Positions 1 through 9,290 of a DNA stretch of 64,000 nucleotides are shown piece after piece. The translations under genes and the position numbers were made by a program. The notes under the pieces were generated by a model that did not search any database, was not told the origin of the DNA, and saw nothing but the letters and a program-made list of their open reading frames with translations. Position 1 is the stretch's first letter. Every line of letters starts with the position of its first letter. Source of the DNA: Obelidium mucronatum (taxonomy: Eukaryota > Chytridiomycota > Chytridiomycetes > Chytridiales > Chytriomycetaceae); assembly GCA_025765595.1 (NCBI GenBank), contig JAIVFH010000057.1, forward strand, positions 1-64,000, written 5' to 3'.

Positions 1-1
1 T

Positions 2-984
2 ACCGCACCGATCTCTCCTAACGCAATCCTCTTCTCCTTTGATGTCGTCAACCTCTACGGCTCTATGAATATCCATCTCACCACCAACGCTATCGCTACT
101 TTTACCCGAAGACACAACCTCCCCCGCTTTCTACCGGATCTTGTCCACTGGGTCCTCTCCAACAATTTTTTCACCTTCGGCAAAAAAATTTTTCATCAAA
201 TTCACGGGATGGCTATGGGCACCAACATGGCCGTTTTAGTCGCTAATGTCTTCCTCATGATCCATTTTGAAGAACACCCACTTGTCCAAAACACCATCTC
301 CAACCAAATGCAATTCTACAATCGCTATGTCGACGATATTTTCGGAATCTGGACCGCCCCTTTATTGGACCTTCAAACCTTCTTCGACAATTGCCAAACA
401 ATCATCCCAGGCATCAAATTCACTTTAGTCACCTCCATGAAATCTATCGATTTCCTAGACCTTATAATCTCCATACGCAACGGACGAATCGCTACGCAAT
501 GCCATCAAAAAATTCTCAATACCTACACTTACATCTCCAATTCCTCAAGCCACCCGACCAATTTGAAAAAAGGCTTTATTAAAGGAGAACTCATCCGATA
601 CATCCGCTGCTCCTCTTCCGAAACGGACTTCAACAATCTCAGAAATTTATTCCGCCTCAGACTTCTCAAACGCGGCTACCCCCGAAATTTTTCCACGCGA
701 TCTCCAACTCAGTTTCCTACAAAAAACGCAACCAATATCTCACTCCAAAAACTACGGACGACTCCCGAATCGCTCCATTTATCATCCGATACAACCACAG
801 AATCAATCAACTCAAAATCGGAAACAACTTGAAAATTTTTCAAGAAAAAATTTCAACTTCAAGCCACCTCACCGACTGGACCAACCCACCATCTACTGTA
901 CTCGCCTTGAAATCTAACCCTAACCTCGGCTCTCTTTTCCACGACACTCGCCATGGTAAAATTCGAACAAAATTTGAACCTTAA
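2..984 (+). pseudogene. Penelope-type reverse transcriptase (5' partial, one frame break)
   Basis: RNA-directed DNA polymerase of a retrotransposon. The frame is open from the left edge. RT motif A is visible as FDVVNLYGSM (about 47-76), then the block HGMAMGTNM, then the catalytic motif RYVDDIF (about 323-343) and FLDL (about 451). The S-S-H-P and R-Y-I-R-C segments downstream are typical of Penelope-like RTs rather than LINE or LTR enzymes. The first frame stops at 832, but a run of five T at 688-692 looks like a six-T run that lost a base. In the other frame a Penelope-like thumb region (KIGNNL, SNPNLGSL) continues to a stop at 982-984. Family assignment rests on remembered motif patterns; the endonuclease is not seen. 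Confidence 0.7.
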
Positions 985-1025
985 ACTCCACTTGATTAGT
1001 CAAGCCGAAACTTCTTTAAAACATC

Positions 1026-1079
1026 CGAAACACTCGAAACACTCGAAACGCTAGAAACACTCGAAACGCTCGAAACACT
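1026..1079 (+). repeat. 9-bp minisatellite (CGAAACACT)x6
   Basis: Six contiguous 9-base units with consensus CGAAACACT, differing only at the A/G in position 7 and the first base of unit four. It lies in the 3' flank of the Penelope-like element. Confidence 0.9.
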
Positions 1080-1337
1080 CCACTCAAAACAATCTCCTGT
1101 TTCTTATTTAGTTTCACGCAAAAATTCCGTTGAAAAGTCCATAAAAGGACGAAACGTAGCCTTCTAGTTTCTTTATTAAAATAAAAAACAATCGTACGGG
1201 AATAACTGCTACCCCACGAAACTTTAAAGAAACAACCCTCCTATCCAACCAACCAAGCTCTTCTCCTCGTCTCTCTACAAGCCGAGTCGAGATTTATCGG
1301 ACCCACTACTATTGATTGCCCCTTCAAGCATTAAAAC

Positions 1338-1355
1338 AACCCTAACCCTAACCCT
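1338..1355 (+). repeat. Telomere-type repeat (AACCCT)x3
   Basis: Three perfect AACCCT units, the C-rich strand of the TTAGGG telomere repeat. They sit exactly between the flank of the Penelope-like element and the start of the second retroelement. On the plus strand this orientation corresponds to a chromosome end lying to the left. Confidence 0.85.
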
Positions 1356-1389
1356 TTCTACTGTCGACAACATCTCGGATGACTCCTCA

Positions 1390-2535
1390 ATGCCCGTCGA
1401 TGACCGCCATTTCTCAGAGCGGGGGCTTGTTGGTGCTGTCAATGAGACGCCCTCCAGCCCCCATGTCCTCGATTCGCCAGCACCGCTAAACGACGCAAGC
1501 GCTGCCGCCGACGGACGTCTCGAGGCAAACGACCGCGGCGATCGATTCGCTTTCCTCCGCCAGTCGCAGGACGATTTCAGAGCCGACGTCGCCACCATAT
1601 TTGACGACACTTGCGCCGCCTTGTTCCAGGCTATTCTCCGGGGTGCCCCCGTTAACGCCGATCAAGTCGGGCTTTATTCGCAACCAGTCGACTCGTCCGC
1701 CGCAGTCGACAGTGTCGACACCAACCTCATCATCAACAACAACTCCACCGCTTCGCCGATCGACACCTCGCCGAAGACGACGCATTGCGCCGTTGTCGAT
1801 TCGCCGCCAAACGCCACGTCGATGCCAAATGTCCGCCGCTTGCAACCCCGCGATCCCGAGTTGGATCGCTCCTTCAACACCACCACCAACATCAACACCA
1901 CCACCAAATCCAGTGCCGGTCTCCGACCGGCCGCCGCTTCCGTCGCGCCATCCAGCGCCTCTTTCGTCGCCGAGGCTCCTGCCATCAAAACGGACAGCCC
2001 GTCGACTTCCGTCAATGCTCTCGACACCACCACCACCACCGTCGCCATCGCCGCCCACACTGCCACCGTCGATCAACCATTACGCCAGTCGCATCCGCCG
2101 GCGAGCTATTCTGCTTCGCTGCCGGTCGACCATTTGGCGATCGCTCGTCGCACTGCTAACACCAGCTCCGACGTCACCACCACCACCATCACACCACCGC
2201 CGACTCCGCTCAAGTCGATTCTCAAGCCGGTTCGCTCTCTCGAAAGCCGTCGTGTCGCCGTCGATCCAGCACACAAAGCTTCCTCCCTCGAGGACGTTGT
2301 GTCTGCTCTCGAAGCTGCCCTCCAAGAACGTGACGACAGGATCGCCACCTTGGAGAGAGCATTAGCAGCTCTACAGAGTGAGTCTCCATCTGGTCTCCGA
2401 TCGCCGACGCTTCCTCTCCCGATGCCGCCTTCGTCTCGCTCGAGTTTGCCCAGCTCAACTGTTGCCAACCACTTCGGCACCTCCGATCGCTCATCTTCCA
2501 CCGTCACCTGCATCTACACCGGGGCTCCCAGGTAA
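1390..2535 (+). CDS. Retroelement ORF1, N-terminal part (disordered and coiled coil)
   Basis: An open frame encoding a Ser/Thr/Pro/Asp-rich, mostly disordered protein with a short heptad-like region (LEDVVSALEAALQERDDR, about 2290-2340) that could trimerise as in LINE ORF1 proteins. The open frame reaches back to 1312, but those codons include the telomere repeats; ATG 1390 lies inside the element and is preferred. It overlaps the next frame (2378-2959), which carries the conserved domain, so the two are probably one protein broken by a +1 shift near 2400-2530. Base composition is GC-rich (codon-third C bias), unlike the AT-rich DNA on the right. Confidence 0.5.
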   Translation: MPVDDRHFSERGLVGAVNETPSSPHVLDSPAPLNDASAAADGRLEANDRGDRFAFLRQSQDDFRADVATIFDDTCAALFQAILRGAPVNADQVGLYSQPVDSSAAVDSVDTNLIINNNSTASPIDTSPKTTHCAVVDSPPNATSMPNVRRLQPRDPELDRSFNTTTNINTTTKSSAGLRPAAASVAPSSASFVAEAPAIKTDSPSTSVNALDTTTTTVAIAAHTATVDQPLRQSHPPASYSASLPVDHLAIARRTANTSSDVTTTTITPPPTPLKSILKPVRSLESRRVAVDPAHKASSLEDVVSALEAALQERDDRIATLERALAALQSESPSGLRSPTLPLPMPPSSRSSLPSSTVANHFGTSDRSSSTVTCIYTGAPR

Positions 2536-2959
2536 ACGCAAACGCAAGCCAAGGACTCCGACGCCACCAAGACCGCTCAACTCCAGAGTCTACACGTCCA
2601 CTGAGCTCCACCATGGTGTTGCTATCCTTCACTGTAGAGGTCTCAAGCCGGACAAGCCCAACCGTCTCCGTCAGTTCCTGGATGCGTTCACTACCGGTCG
2701 GGAAATCCTAAACATCTCCATTGTCGACCCGCTAACTGTAGAACTTGCCGTCAACATCCACTACGCAAGTCAAATCACCTATCATCTTGCGGACGAAGGT
2801 TTCGATCCATTCTTCGACGCCGACTTCAACCATCCGTCAAGTCTCCACCGAAATGCCTATCGTACTGCAAGTATCGCTCAACGTTCACCGATCCGCAAAG
2901 TTCGCACCTTCTACCACGAATGGAACAACTACTGTCTACAGCAGCTTTCCTCAACGTAA
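2378..2959 (+). CDS. Retroelement ORF1, C-terminal RRM-like domain
   Basis: A basic stretch (GKRKRKPRTP) is followed by a segment with the beta-alpha-beta pattern seen in RRM-like domains of fungal LINE ORF1 proteins: a HCRGLK strand, an RLRQFLDAF helix, an ILNISIVDPLTVELAVN strand pair, then an ITYHLADEGFDPFFD helix. The function would be RNA binding in a retrotransposition particle. It overlaps the upstream frame, stops at 2957-2959 and is followed by the element's 3' untranslated region. Assignment by pattern only; an ordinary host gene is unlikely given the poly(A) and telomeric boundaries. Confidence 0.5.
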   Translation: MSLHLVSDRRRFLSRCRLRLARVCPAQLLPTTSAPPIAHLPPSPASTPGLPGKRKRKPRTPTPPRPLNSRVYTSTELHHGVAILHCRGLKPDKPNRLRQFLDAFTTGREILNISIVDPLTVELAVNIHYASQITYHLADEGFDPFFDADFNHPSSLHRNAYRTASIAQRSPIRKVRTFYHEWNNYCLQQLSST

Positions 2960-3150
2960 CGCAAACATCAGTGCGTTTTTCACTTCTTAAGTTTATTTGA
3001 AGTTTTCCCCTGTTTTTTTTCTCGTCTCCAACTTACAACTCAATCTACTTATCTCCCTCTACTTCTTTTTTGATGTGGATGTTATCCTCCTGGGTTACCG
3101 GAGGCAATAAACTTTAACATTAACAAAATAAAAAAAAAAAAAAAAAAAAA

Positions 3151-3219
3151 CCCCTAATCCCTAACCTTATAAACAAAAAACCCTAGTCCTAGGAGTGTAC
3201 ATGCTAACCCTAACCCTTA
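3151..3219 (+). repeat. Degenerate telomere-type repeats
   Basis: CCCCTAATCCCTAACC directly after the poly(A) tract, then CCCTAGTCCTAG and CTAACCCTAACCC to 3217. Imperfect CCCTAA units of the same orientation as the 1338 tract. Confidence 0.7.
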
Positions 3220-3489
3220 AGTACTCAGGGGTATTATGGTTGTGTTTGGGTAATAGCAGTTGAACTTGGATTAAAAAATTCAATCTGCAATTTTATTGTG
3301 ACGAAAAAAAATTCTCCAAGCTTACCAGGACACTCAATAATAAAATGGATTTACATTGATGTTGAGTATTAATATTACCCATAAAAGATACAATATCACT
3401 TGCACTACTTAGCAGAAATTAGAAATATACATAAAAGTTGAACGGATTGAATATTTCAACCTGAATCTTTATGGTTAGAATAAAAGTAG

Positions 3490-3548
3490 TTCTGTGATTC
3501 GAACCTGGGGCATTACATACAACCTTAAGCGACCGCTGCACCAAACAC
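3490..3548 (-). repeat. tRNA-like sequence, possible SINE head or tRNA relic
   Basis: The minus strand holds an A-box-like TGGTGCAGCGG (complement of 3533-3543) and a B-box-like GGTTCGAATCA (complement of 3495-3505), the two internal RNA polymerase III promoter blocks, about 30 bases apart as in tRNAs and tRNA-derived SINEs. I cannot fold the segment into a complete acceptor stem, and no A-rich tail is evident at lower coordinates, so a functional tRNA is unlikely. Confidence 0.4.
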
Positions 3549-4194
3549 ATCTTCCCTGGATGTATTCCAACCCAAAACACAATAATACATTAGCCGTGTG
3601 CTACCAAGATTAGGGGACGCCTTTGCTCACATGAGAAAGATGAATACATTTTGTAACTGACACTTTATTAATTTGTAATTAATTTCCCCTTCATGATTTC
3701 CTCCAATCATAAAATCACCATGTCAAGTTGATGTGCCGCATCAATGGGCAAATGGGCCACAGGGTTTTCAACCTCAACAGGCCAATGAGACCATGTAAAG
3801 AGTAAGGATTGATTCCCACTTGGACCAACTTTGGAAATTCAAGATTTCATTTTATCGCCTAACACAATAAAAATCAAGAGTAGTTTTTACATTTGCTACT
3901 ACTTACTGTACTTGGCTGCTGGTGGTTTGGTGGTGTTTGTGTAACCTGCATTTGTAACATATTTTTGGATGTATATCAATGTCAGTTTAGTACACAAACA
4001 GTTGCTGTAAAAGTGCTGTTTTTGTATCATCAAATGATTGCAATGAGTGGGTGGTTTATGATTTTTTTGATTAATAGATTAATAAAAAGAGAACTTTTCA
4101 ATTTTAGTCAAAAAAAATTTCAAAATTTTTCATGTGCATTAATGTGTTCCAGATTAAAATGCTAATTTGGTGATTTTCTGGGCTTAAAATTTTC

Positions 4195-4470
4195 TCAGTG
4201 CTTGATTTATAAGCACTTGGATAGTCAGCGCTTAAAAAGTCAGCAATTAAATATTTAGCACTTAAAACCCAGCTCTCAATTATTCATCACTTAAAGTGTC
4301 AATGTTTTAATATTCAGCGCTTAATTATTCTGCAATAAAATATTCAGCACTTAAAGTGTCAGTGCTTAAAGTTTCTGCGCTTAAATATTCTGCGCTTTAA
4401 GTGTCAGCGCTTAAATATTGCTTGCGCTTAAATATTTTGCGCTGAATAATCTAGCGCTTAAAGTGAATTT
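4195..4470. repeat. Degenerate tandem repeat around CAGCGCTTAAATATT
   Basis: At least a dozen imperfect copies of a 15-17 base unit of the form (T)CAGCGCTTAAATATT / CAGCACTTAAAGTGT. The units contain the palindromic AGCGCT and AAGTGTCAG/CTTAAAG blocks. Not a known family to me. Confidence 0.65.
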
Positions 4471-4601
4471 ATACTCCATGGGGTCATATATATTTCTAGA
4501 AGAGTTCCTAATATAGCCCTTTAATGTAGTGGCAACAATCTCTGCTTGTACGTAGGATGCCTGGGGATCGATCTCAGGACCAAAAATGAAAATTTTCATG
4601 A

Positions 4602-4681
4602 AACCCTAAGTCTAATCCTAAGCTAATGAGTATAAAACCCTAGCCCTAACCCTGGCCCTACACCTAGTCCTAGCCCTAAGG
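4602..4681 (+). repeat. Degenerate interstitial telomere-type repeats
   Basis: AAACCCTAAGTCTAATCCTAAG followed by AAACCCTAGCCCTAACCCTGGCCCTA and CCTAGTCCTAGCCCTAAG: variant CCCTAA units in the same orientation as the other tracts, older or more diverged. Confidence 0.65.
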
Positions 4682-5513
4682 CTCTATCACAAGAAAAGTG
4701 CGCCTGTGGATTATTTTCCCCTCCATTTGTTGTCTGAGGAGGAGGCTTGTTTGGATATCGAGTCTTTGGAATTGTTCTCGACGCAAGTGACGGAGTCGGA
4801 CTGGTGCTGATAAACGCGCCGGAGCATCAAGTCAAAACACCATTTCTGTAGCAAAAGTGGCGGGTGCCAATCACCTCACAGATGTACGTGCAAAAACAAG
4901 AGGTTCGCGTATTGGAGGCTGGACTTTAGTCATGGAGTGATGGGAAGATTGGGTGATAGATTAGTGCTGCCGGGGGTTATTCTCAGCGAGGGCCCTGAGT
5001 TATTCATAAAAGTTTGCCAGATGTGGGAAGATGTTATCATTCTTTAATTAAGTGCAGTACTCTAAATTTGTTGACTTGGTGGAAATTGGGGAAATAAAGT
5101 CGAAGTAAACTAAACTTACCTCTTTGATCGACCAAGAGCAACCAAACCGCTAGATCTACTCGTGGAACAAGAGCAAAAAAGGCAAGCTAGACAACCGTTC
5201 CACAACACATCATTCAACACTGTAACTATGTGCCACCACTTAGAGAAGATCCAGTTTGGGGAAATATTTGGGCATTCCAGAGATTTTCTTAGGATTTCTC
5301 TGGCTTCCTCGTTTTTTCTTCAGAATTTCTCGGAGCAGATTTGCTGTGCACAAGTCTTAACTTTTGGGGAAACGGCTTTAAATGAAAATTTGATGTTTGA
5401 TTCATTGAACACAAGTTCTGGACCAAGATCCTCTAAGAGCTAATAAGTGAGAGCCCAGGCAAGGAACTTTTCCCTACAATAATTGCAGTTGTCAACATAC
5501 AAGCAGCTTTATT

Positions 5514-6879
5514 TTACTCTTCTGCTTTTTCCCTCCACATTTTTGCAACATCTTCGTTCTTGGCAATTCCTCTACCATTCTCATACATGAAACTTAATCT
5601 TGTTTGCGCAAATGTAAATCCTTGATTGGCAGCCAGTGTATACCATTCCACTGCTTTGGCATGGTCTGGTGCAACTCCTTGGCCATTCTCGTACATCACT
5701 GCCAATGCAAATTGTGCCGCAGCGTCTCCTTGGTTGGCAGCAAGAGTAAACAATTCAACTGCTATGGAATAGTCCTGTACAACACCCGTACCATCTCGAT
5801 ACATTGTTCCCAAGTTGAATTGTGCTGCTGCGTTTCCTTCGTTGGCAGCGAGAGAATACCATTCAACTGCTTTGGTATAGTCTTGCGCAACTCCTTGGCC
5901 GTAGAAGTACATGTCTCCCAAATTGTTTCGCCCATTTTCATCTGATACCAGTGATAGAGACGAGATTGACTGGGGCAACGAGAAAGATTGGTCCTGAATA
6001 ATCTTGATAATTTCTTCAAATGACGGTCGTTTGGTTGGGTCTTGATCCCAGCAAGCTTGAATCAATGACCACTCCCAAGAATCCTCAGGGATTTGGTCTG
6101 GCTTGCTATCCGGTCGGTCACCCTCTGTTACCCATTTTGGAATACTTTCTGGATGGATAGCGTCGTCAAATGGTTGAACTTCTGAAAGAATCTCGTAGAT
6201 GGTCATGGCAAAGGAGTAGACATCGTGAGCCGTGGTGGCCTTGTACCCTCGGCCAAACGATTCGGGCGGGGAGTATCGCATTGCTCCATGCGATTGGCGA
6301 GAGAAGGTATCGGAAGCAAGGAGGCAGCGAGAAAGACCGAAGTCCGTAATCTTTGCAACACCATCATAACCTATAACATCGGGAAAATAGTGTCAAAGAT
6401 GGAGCACGTAACACCCCTCTCCTTCAAAATCACCTACCAATCTGCACTTTACGTGGATTCAAGTCAGCGTGAATAACCGGGTTCGTTTGCGAATGGAGAT
6501 ACTTGAATGCCTGGGCAATCTGCAGGATCCAACGCATCTTGACATCTTTGGATACTGGCTTCTCGCCGTTTGCACAGTAAAGACGACTATGTAGACTTGT
6601 TTCGGCTCGTTCCATGATGAACATGGGATTGCCATGTTCATCGACAGAAACCCCATAGAGCGAAGTGATATTGGCATGCTTTAGGGAGAACCAGAGAGTA
6701 GCTTCGCCCTGGGCCATCCTGACGGCTTTGGGACTAACAAGTCCTGTGATGGTCTTGATTGTGACAGGTAAGGTTTCGTAGCAGCCCCCGAAGCCTCCTT
6801 CCCCAAGCGGCTCAGCCCTGTTGACTATGACGTCAGCGGCTGGAATGAACCACACGTTGCCTGCGTACTCATTGGCCAC
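5514..6879 (-). CDS. Protein kinase with C-terminal Sel1-like repeats
   Basis: Kinase domain then four Sel1-like repeats. Exon 1 (6879-6438) has the glycine loop GEGGFGGCYE, the VTIKT lysine strand and HADLNPRK in place of HRDLKPxN. A GT-AG intron (6371-6437) is followed by ITDFGLS, an APE-like SPPE and a CW..DP..RP segment. The repeats (NLGDMYFYGQGV, NLGTMYRDGTGV and two more) are scaffold-type. DFG and the catalytic Asp are kept, but the HRD Arg is Ala and the metal-binding Asn of the catalytic loop is Lys, so activity may be weak or altered. The frame has no ATG at its 5' end (first codon shown is GTG after ATA). An upstream exon near 6950-7040, joined over an AG at about 6880, is likely. 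TKL-like kinases with Sel1 repeats are expanded in several early fungi. Confidence 0.75.
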
Positions 6880-7188
6880 TATGAATTCAATTACGGGGAG
6901 GGGAGGAGTGAGAACAGTGCAAAGTCAGGGACAACAAGAGACACTCACTCTTGAACCTTTTTTCCAAATGAAGAAAAAAAGAGAACATACAGACAAGAAA
7001 CAAAATTTTACATCACTGACTTGCGTCGTTAACATAAATCGCCAAGAAAATTATGCAGATGTCTATGCGGATGGAACAGTGGTTCCATCTTTTGTCATTT
7101 CGACACTATCACTCTTTCCAAAAAGCAAATGAGTTCCATTTATTTGTGATCCTATCCAACAGCAGACGTATCCATTTCATTGATGTTG

Positions 7189-9134
7189 TCAAATTCCCCC
7201 CTCGAAGCCTCTGATTCCTTCTGGATACTCAATCAAAAGTTCAAACTCCAACACATTGTTAGGGGCACTTTTTGGAAAAGATCCAAAATACAATGGAGGT
7301 AGAAGCATGTAGAGGGGTCCTCCAATTACATCCAATAGATCTGTTGTTTCGCTCTTGTATCCATGCTTTCGGCCAACAGTCATTTGGAATCCACCAACTC
7401 CAGACATCCACGCATCAAGCCCAACATGGTTTCCTGAGTTGGGGACATAAAGCTGCTTGGAAACGTCATTGGCAGATGCTGAATCTCGCAACTCACGAAT
7501 CGACGGAGGGACAATCAAGGTGCTTTCGCCTCCCTTCAGTCCTTGTCCCCTTCTGATGAGATTTCGAATCCTAAATGTTCCGCCGCGTTCGAGCTCAGTT
7601 ATTGCATGCATCTCGAATATATATCCACACAAGGCGGCAGTCAGCGGGTTACCCCTGCAGGACCCTAACAGGGATTTCATTTTGCGGCATGCATCGTCTC
7701 CTTTTTCCTTCACAATAACTTTCAAGACTGGAAGAGACGCATATTCAACAGTATGTTCGGTGAAGGGGTATTCAGACTTGATGTGAATCAGTAAATGCAC
7801 AACTTTCGTTTTTTCAGACACATCAGAATTTAAGCCAACAACTTTGATACAATCATCCAGTGTACATTGCCCACACGCCGATCGCACCATCTTCATGGGG
7901 TCCGCATTCGTAACTTCCAGAACAAACCGTGGAATTCCCCCAAGAGTACTGAATCGTGGCATCCATGAGTCTCCCAGATGAGCAAAGCAGCGATTCGCAA
8001 GGAGTTGCAGCTCTTGTTGACTCCAAACTGGCATGAAATATTTGTTTACTTGGGGTGGTTTCTGAAAGTCATTGATCAAATCACGGCGAGGAGACAGCGA
8101 CATTACAAAGTTGCAAGAGTTGTATGGCAAAGAGCTCAAATCTCGGGGTTCTTTTTGCTTGGCATCGAATAGCACCCAAAGGGACTGATTCCAGAATCCA
8201 TCTTCGCCAGTCTCGATTGGCAATTCCTTGACAGTGAAAACACCCCCATTTCCATCATAGTAAATCACGTTAGGGTGGTAGTAGAAAAGAACACGTTTTT
8301 TCATGACAAGCAATTGGTAGAGCAGATAGACAAGGAACAGAGATTTTCCAATTCCAGGTGTTCCTGTGACAATAAACTTTTTCACTCCGAGAGACTCATG
8401 CAAAATAAGGTGGGCAATTTGAAGAAAGCTATCACGCAGAAGCAGGGCGGATAGCGAGGAAGAAGGGATGGGATGCCGAAAGCTGAGCCATTGTGCTTCA
8501 TTCTGTGTGGCCAAGTGCACTGTTTTGAAAAAATCGATTTCACATGGAGCAGCTTTGAGATCATTATTTGTCGAAGATGATGGTCCTGCAGGTGCTATAT
8601 AAAGCAAAGGTTAGATATGAGAGTGAACTGCACTCACTCACGAATCAAAACAACGATGTGAATGAGTTCGTCGTCATCACAGTCCCTAATGACCGGGTAA
8701 CGCGAGATGTTCTTTCGCGAATTCATGACCTATTTAAAAGATATCATCTATTCAGCCTGTGTTTGTTACATGGAATTTGGGTCCACCTTGAAGCACAACT
8801 CATTGGTCGTCCACACTGCTCCGGGGATCGTCTTCAGAGCAGAGATATCTTCTTTTGTAATCTCTGGATTGGTTCCATACGTTTCCAGTTGGAAAGCTGT
8901 CTCCGAAACGGTATGCAACTCTTGTTGGTTTAATCCAGGTGTCCTTCCTTTCCACACTCTGATAAGAGTGAGTCTGCCTGCATCGAGATCTTCAAGCTCT
9001 TTCGTTTTCTGGGAAAAAATGGCTTTCTTCAAGTCATACACAGTGCACGCTGGGTCAATGGAAACTGAGAAGGCGGCTCCGTGCTTCAAAACACACCAAA
9101 TTGTTGACATTTTCTTGAAGGGAATTCTGCGCAC
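7189..9134 (-). CDS. Crinkler (CRN)-type effector protein with P-loop NTPase
   Basis: Three exons: 9134-8770, 8685-8642 and 8594-7189, with introns of 84 and 47 nt; the second has a CTAAC branch site. The N-terminus is a CRN ubiquitin-like header: after MSTIWCVLKHG come TVYDLKKAIFSQK and LDAGRLTLIRV. The short middle exon gives IHIVVLIPP, matching the HVLVxxP boundary motif of Crinklers. The body has a Walker A GTPGIGKS (about 8341-8367), a GGIPRF block and a C-terminal LDAW...FQMTVGRKHG block like the degenerate nuclease region of CRN/RHS proteins. Crinklers act inside host or competitor cells, or in the nucleus of the producer; the role here is unknown. ATG 9134 or ATG 9110 may be the start. 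No signal peptide is seen, which is common in chytrid Crinklers. It lies next to the subtelomeric repeats and the kinase gene. No breaks seen. Confidence 0.8.
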
Positions 9135-9290
9135 CGATAATCACGAAGACAAGCTCTGATAAGTCACATTACTCACGTGAGATTATTGATAACGTTTGCA
9201 AAAACAATGAGATACTTTTTACTTGATAACAAGAGGTCAACAGATCAAGACACGAAAAAAAAAACACAATTCACACAACTTTCACTCTTT
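9135..9290. other. Intergenic gap between Crinkler and anoctamin genes
   Basis: About 155 bases, AT-rich, holding the 3' flank of the anoctamin gene and the 5' flank of the Crinkler gene. No distinct signal identified. Confidence 0.4.

Larger units (their letters stand above)
1..1337 (+). mobile_element. Penelope-like retroelement, 3' part
   Basis: Left-truncated by the window edge. It holds the C-terminal half of a reverse transcriptase, then about 350 bases of 3' flank with a 9-bp minisatellite, and ends at a CCCTAA tract. No GIY-YIG endonuclease region follows the RT, as expected for endonuclease-lacking, telomere-attached Penelope-like elements or for those with the nuclease at the N-terminus, which would lie outside the window. 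The right boundary is inferred from the telomere-type repeat at 1338. Confidence 0.6.
1356..3150 (+). mobile_element. LINE-like element with ORF1 only, poly(A)-tailed
   Basis: A unit of about 1.8 kb bounded on the left by (AACCCT)3 and on the right by a 21-base A run (3130-3150) that is followed at once by CCCCTAATCCCTAACC. It carries an ORF1-like coding region and a 3' untranslated region with an AATAAA signal near 3106, but no reverse transcriptase. It may be a non-autonomous derivative mobilised by another element, or an internally deleted LINE. Confidence 0.55.
3220..5513. other. AT-rich subtelomeric spacer, no convincing gene
   Basis: About 2.3 kb with no supported gene. Apart from the tRNA-like piece and the repeats listed separately there are only short chance frames (for example 3893-4165 and 5162-5443). 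One unstarted open stretch on the plus strand (4814-5047, Cys-rich at first, about 78 codons) has a coding look and may be a relic exon, but I recognise nothing in it. Confidence 0.5.

Noticed and set aside
1312..1389. Start of retroelement ORF1 at ATG 1312
   Set aside because: These codons run through the telomere repeats at 1338-1355, so they lie outside the element; ATG 1390 is preferred.
3490..3548. Functional tRNA gene
   Set aside because: Promoter boxes are present but no complete acceptor stem or anticodon arm could be folded.
3893..4165. 90-codon hydrophobic open frame
   Set aside because: AT-rich DNA with Phe/Leu/Cys-heavy translation, no family likeness, in a repeat-filled spacer.
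5162..5443. 93-codon open frame beside the kinase gene
   Set aside because: No domain, no codon bias, and no splice partner found.
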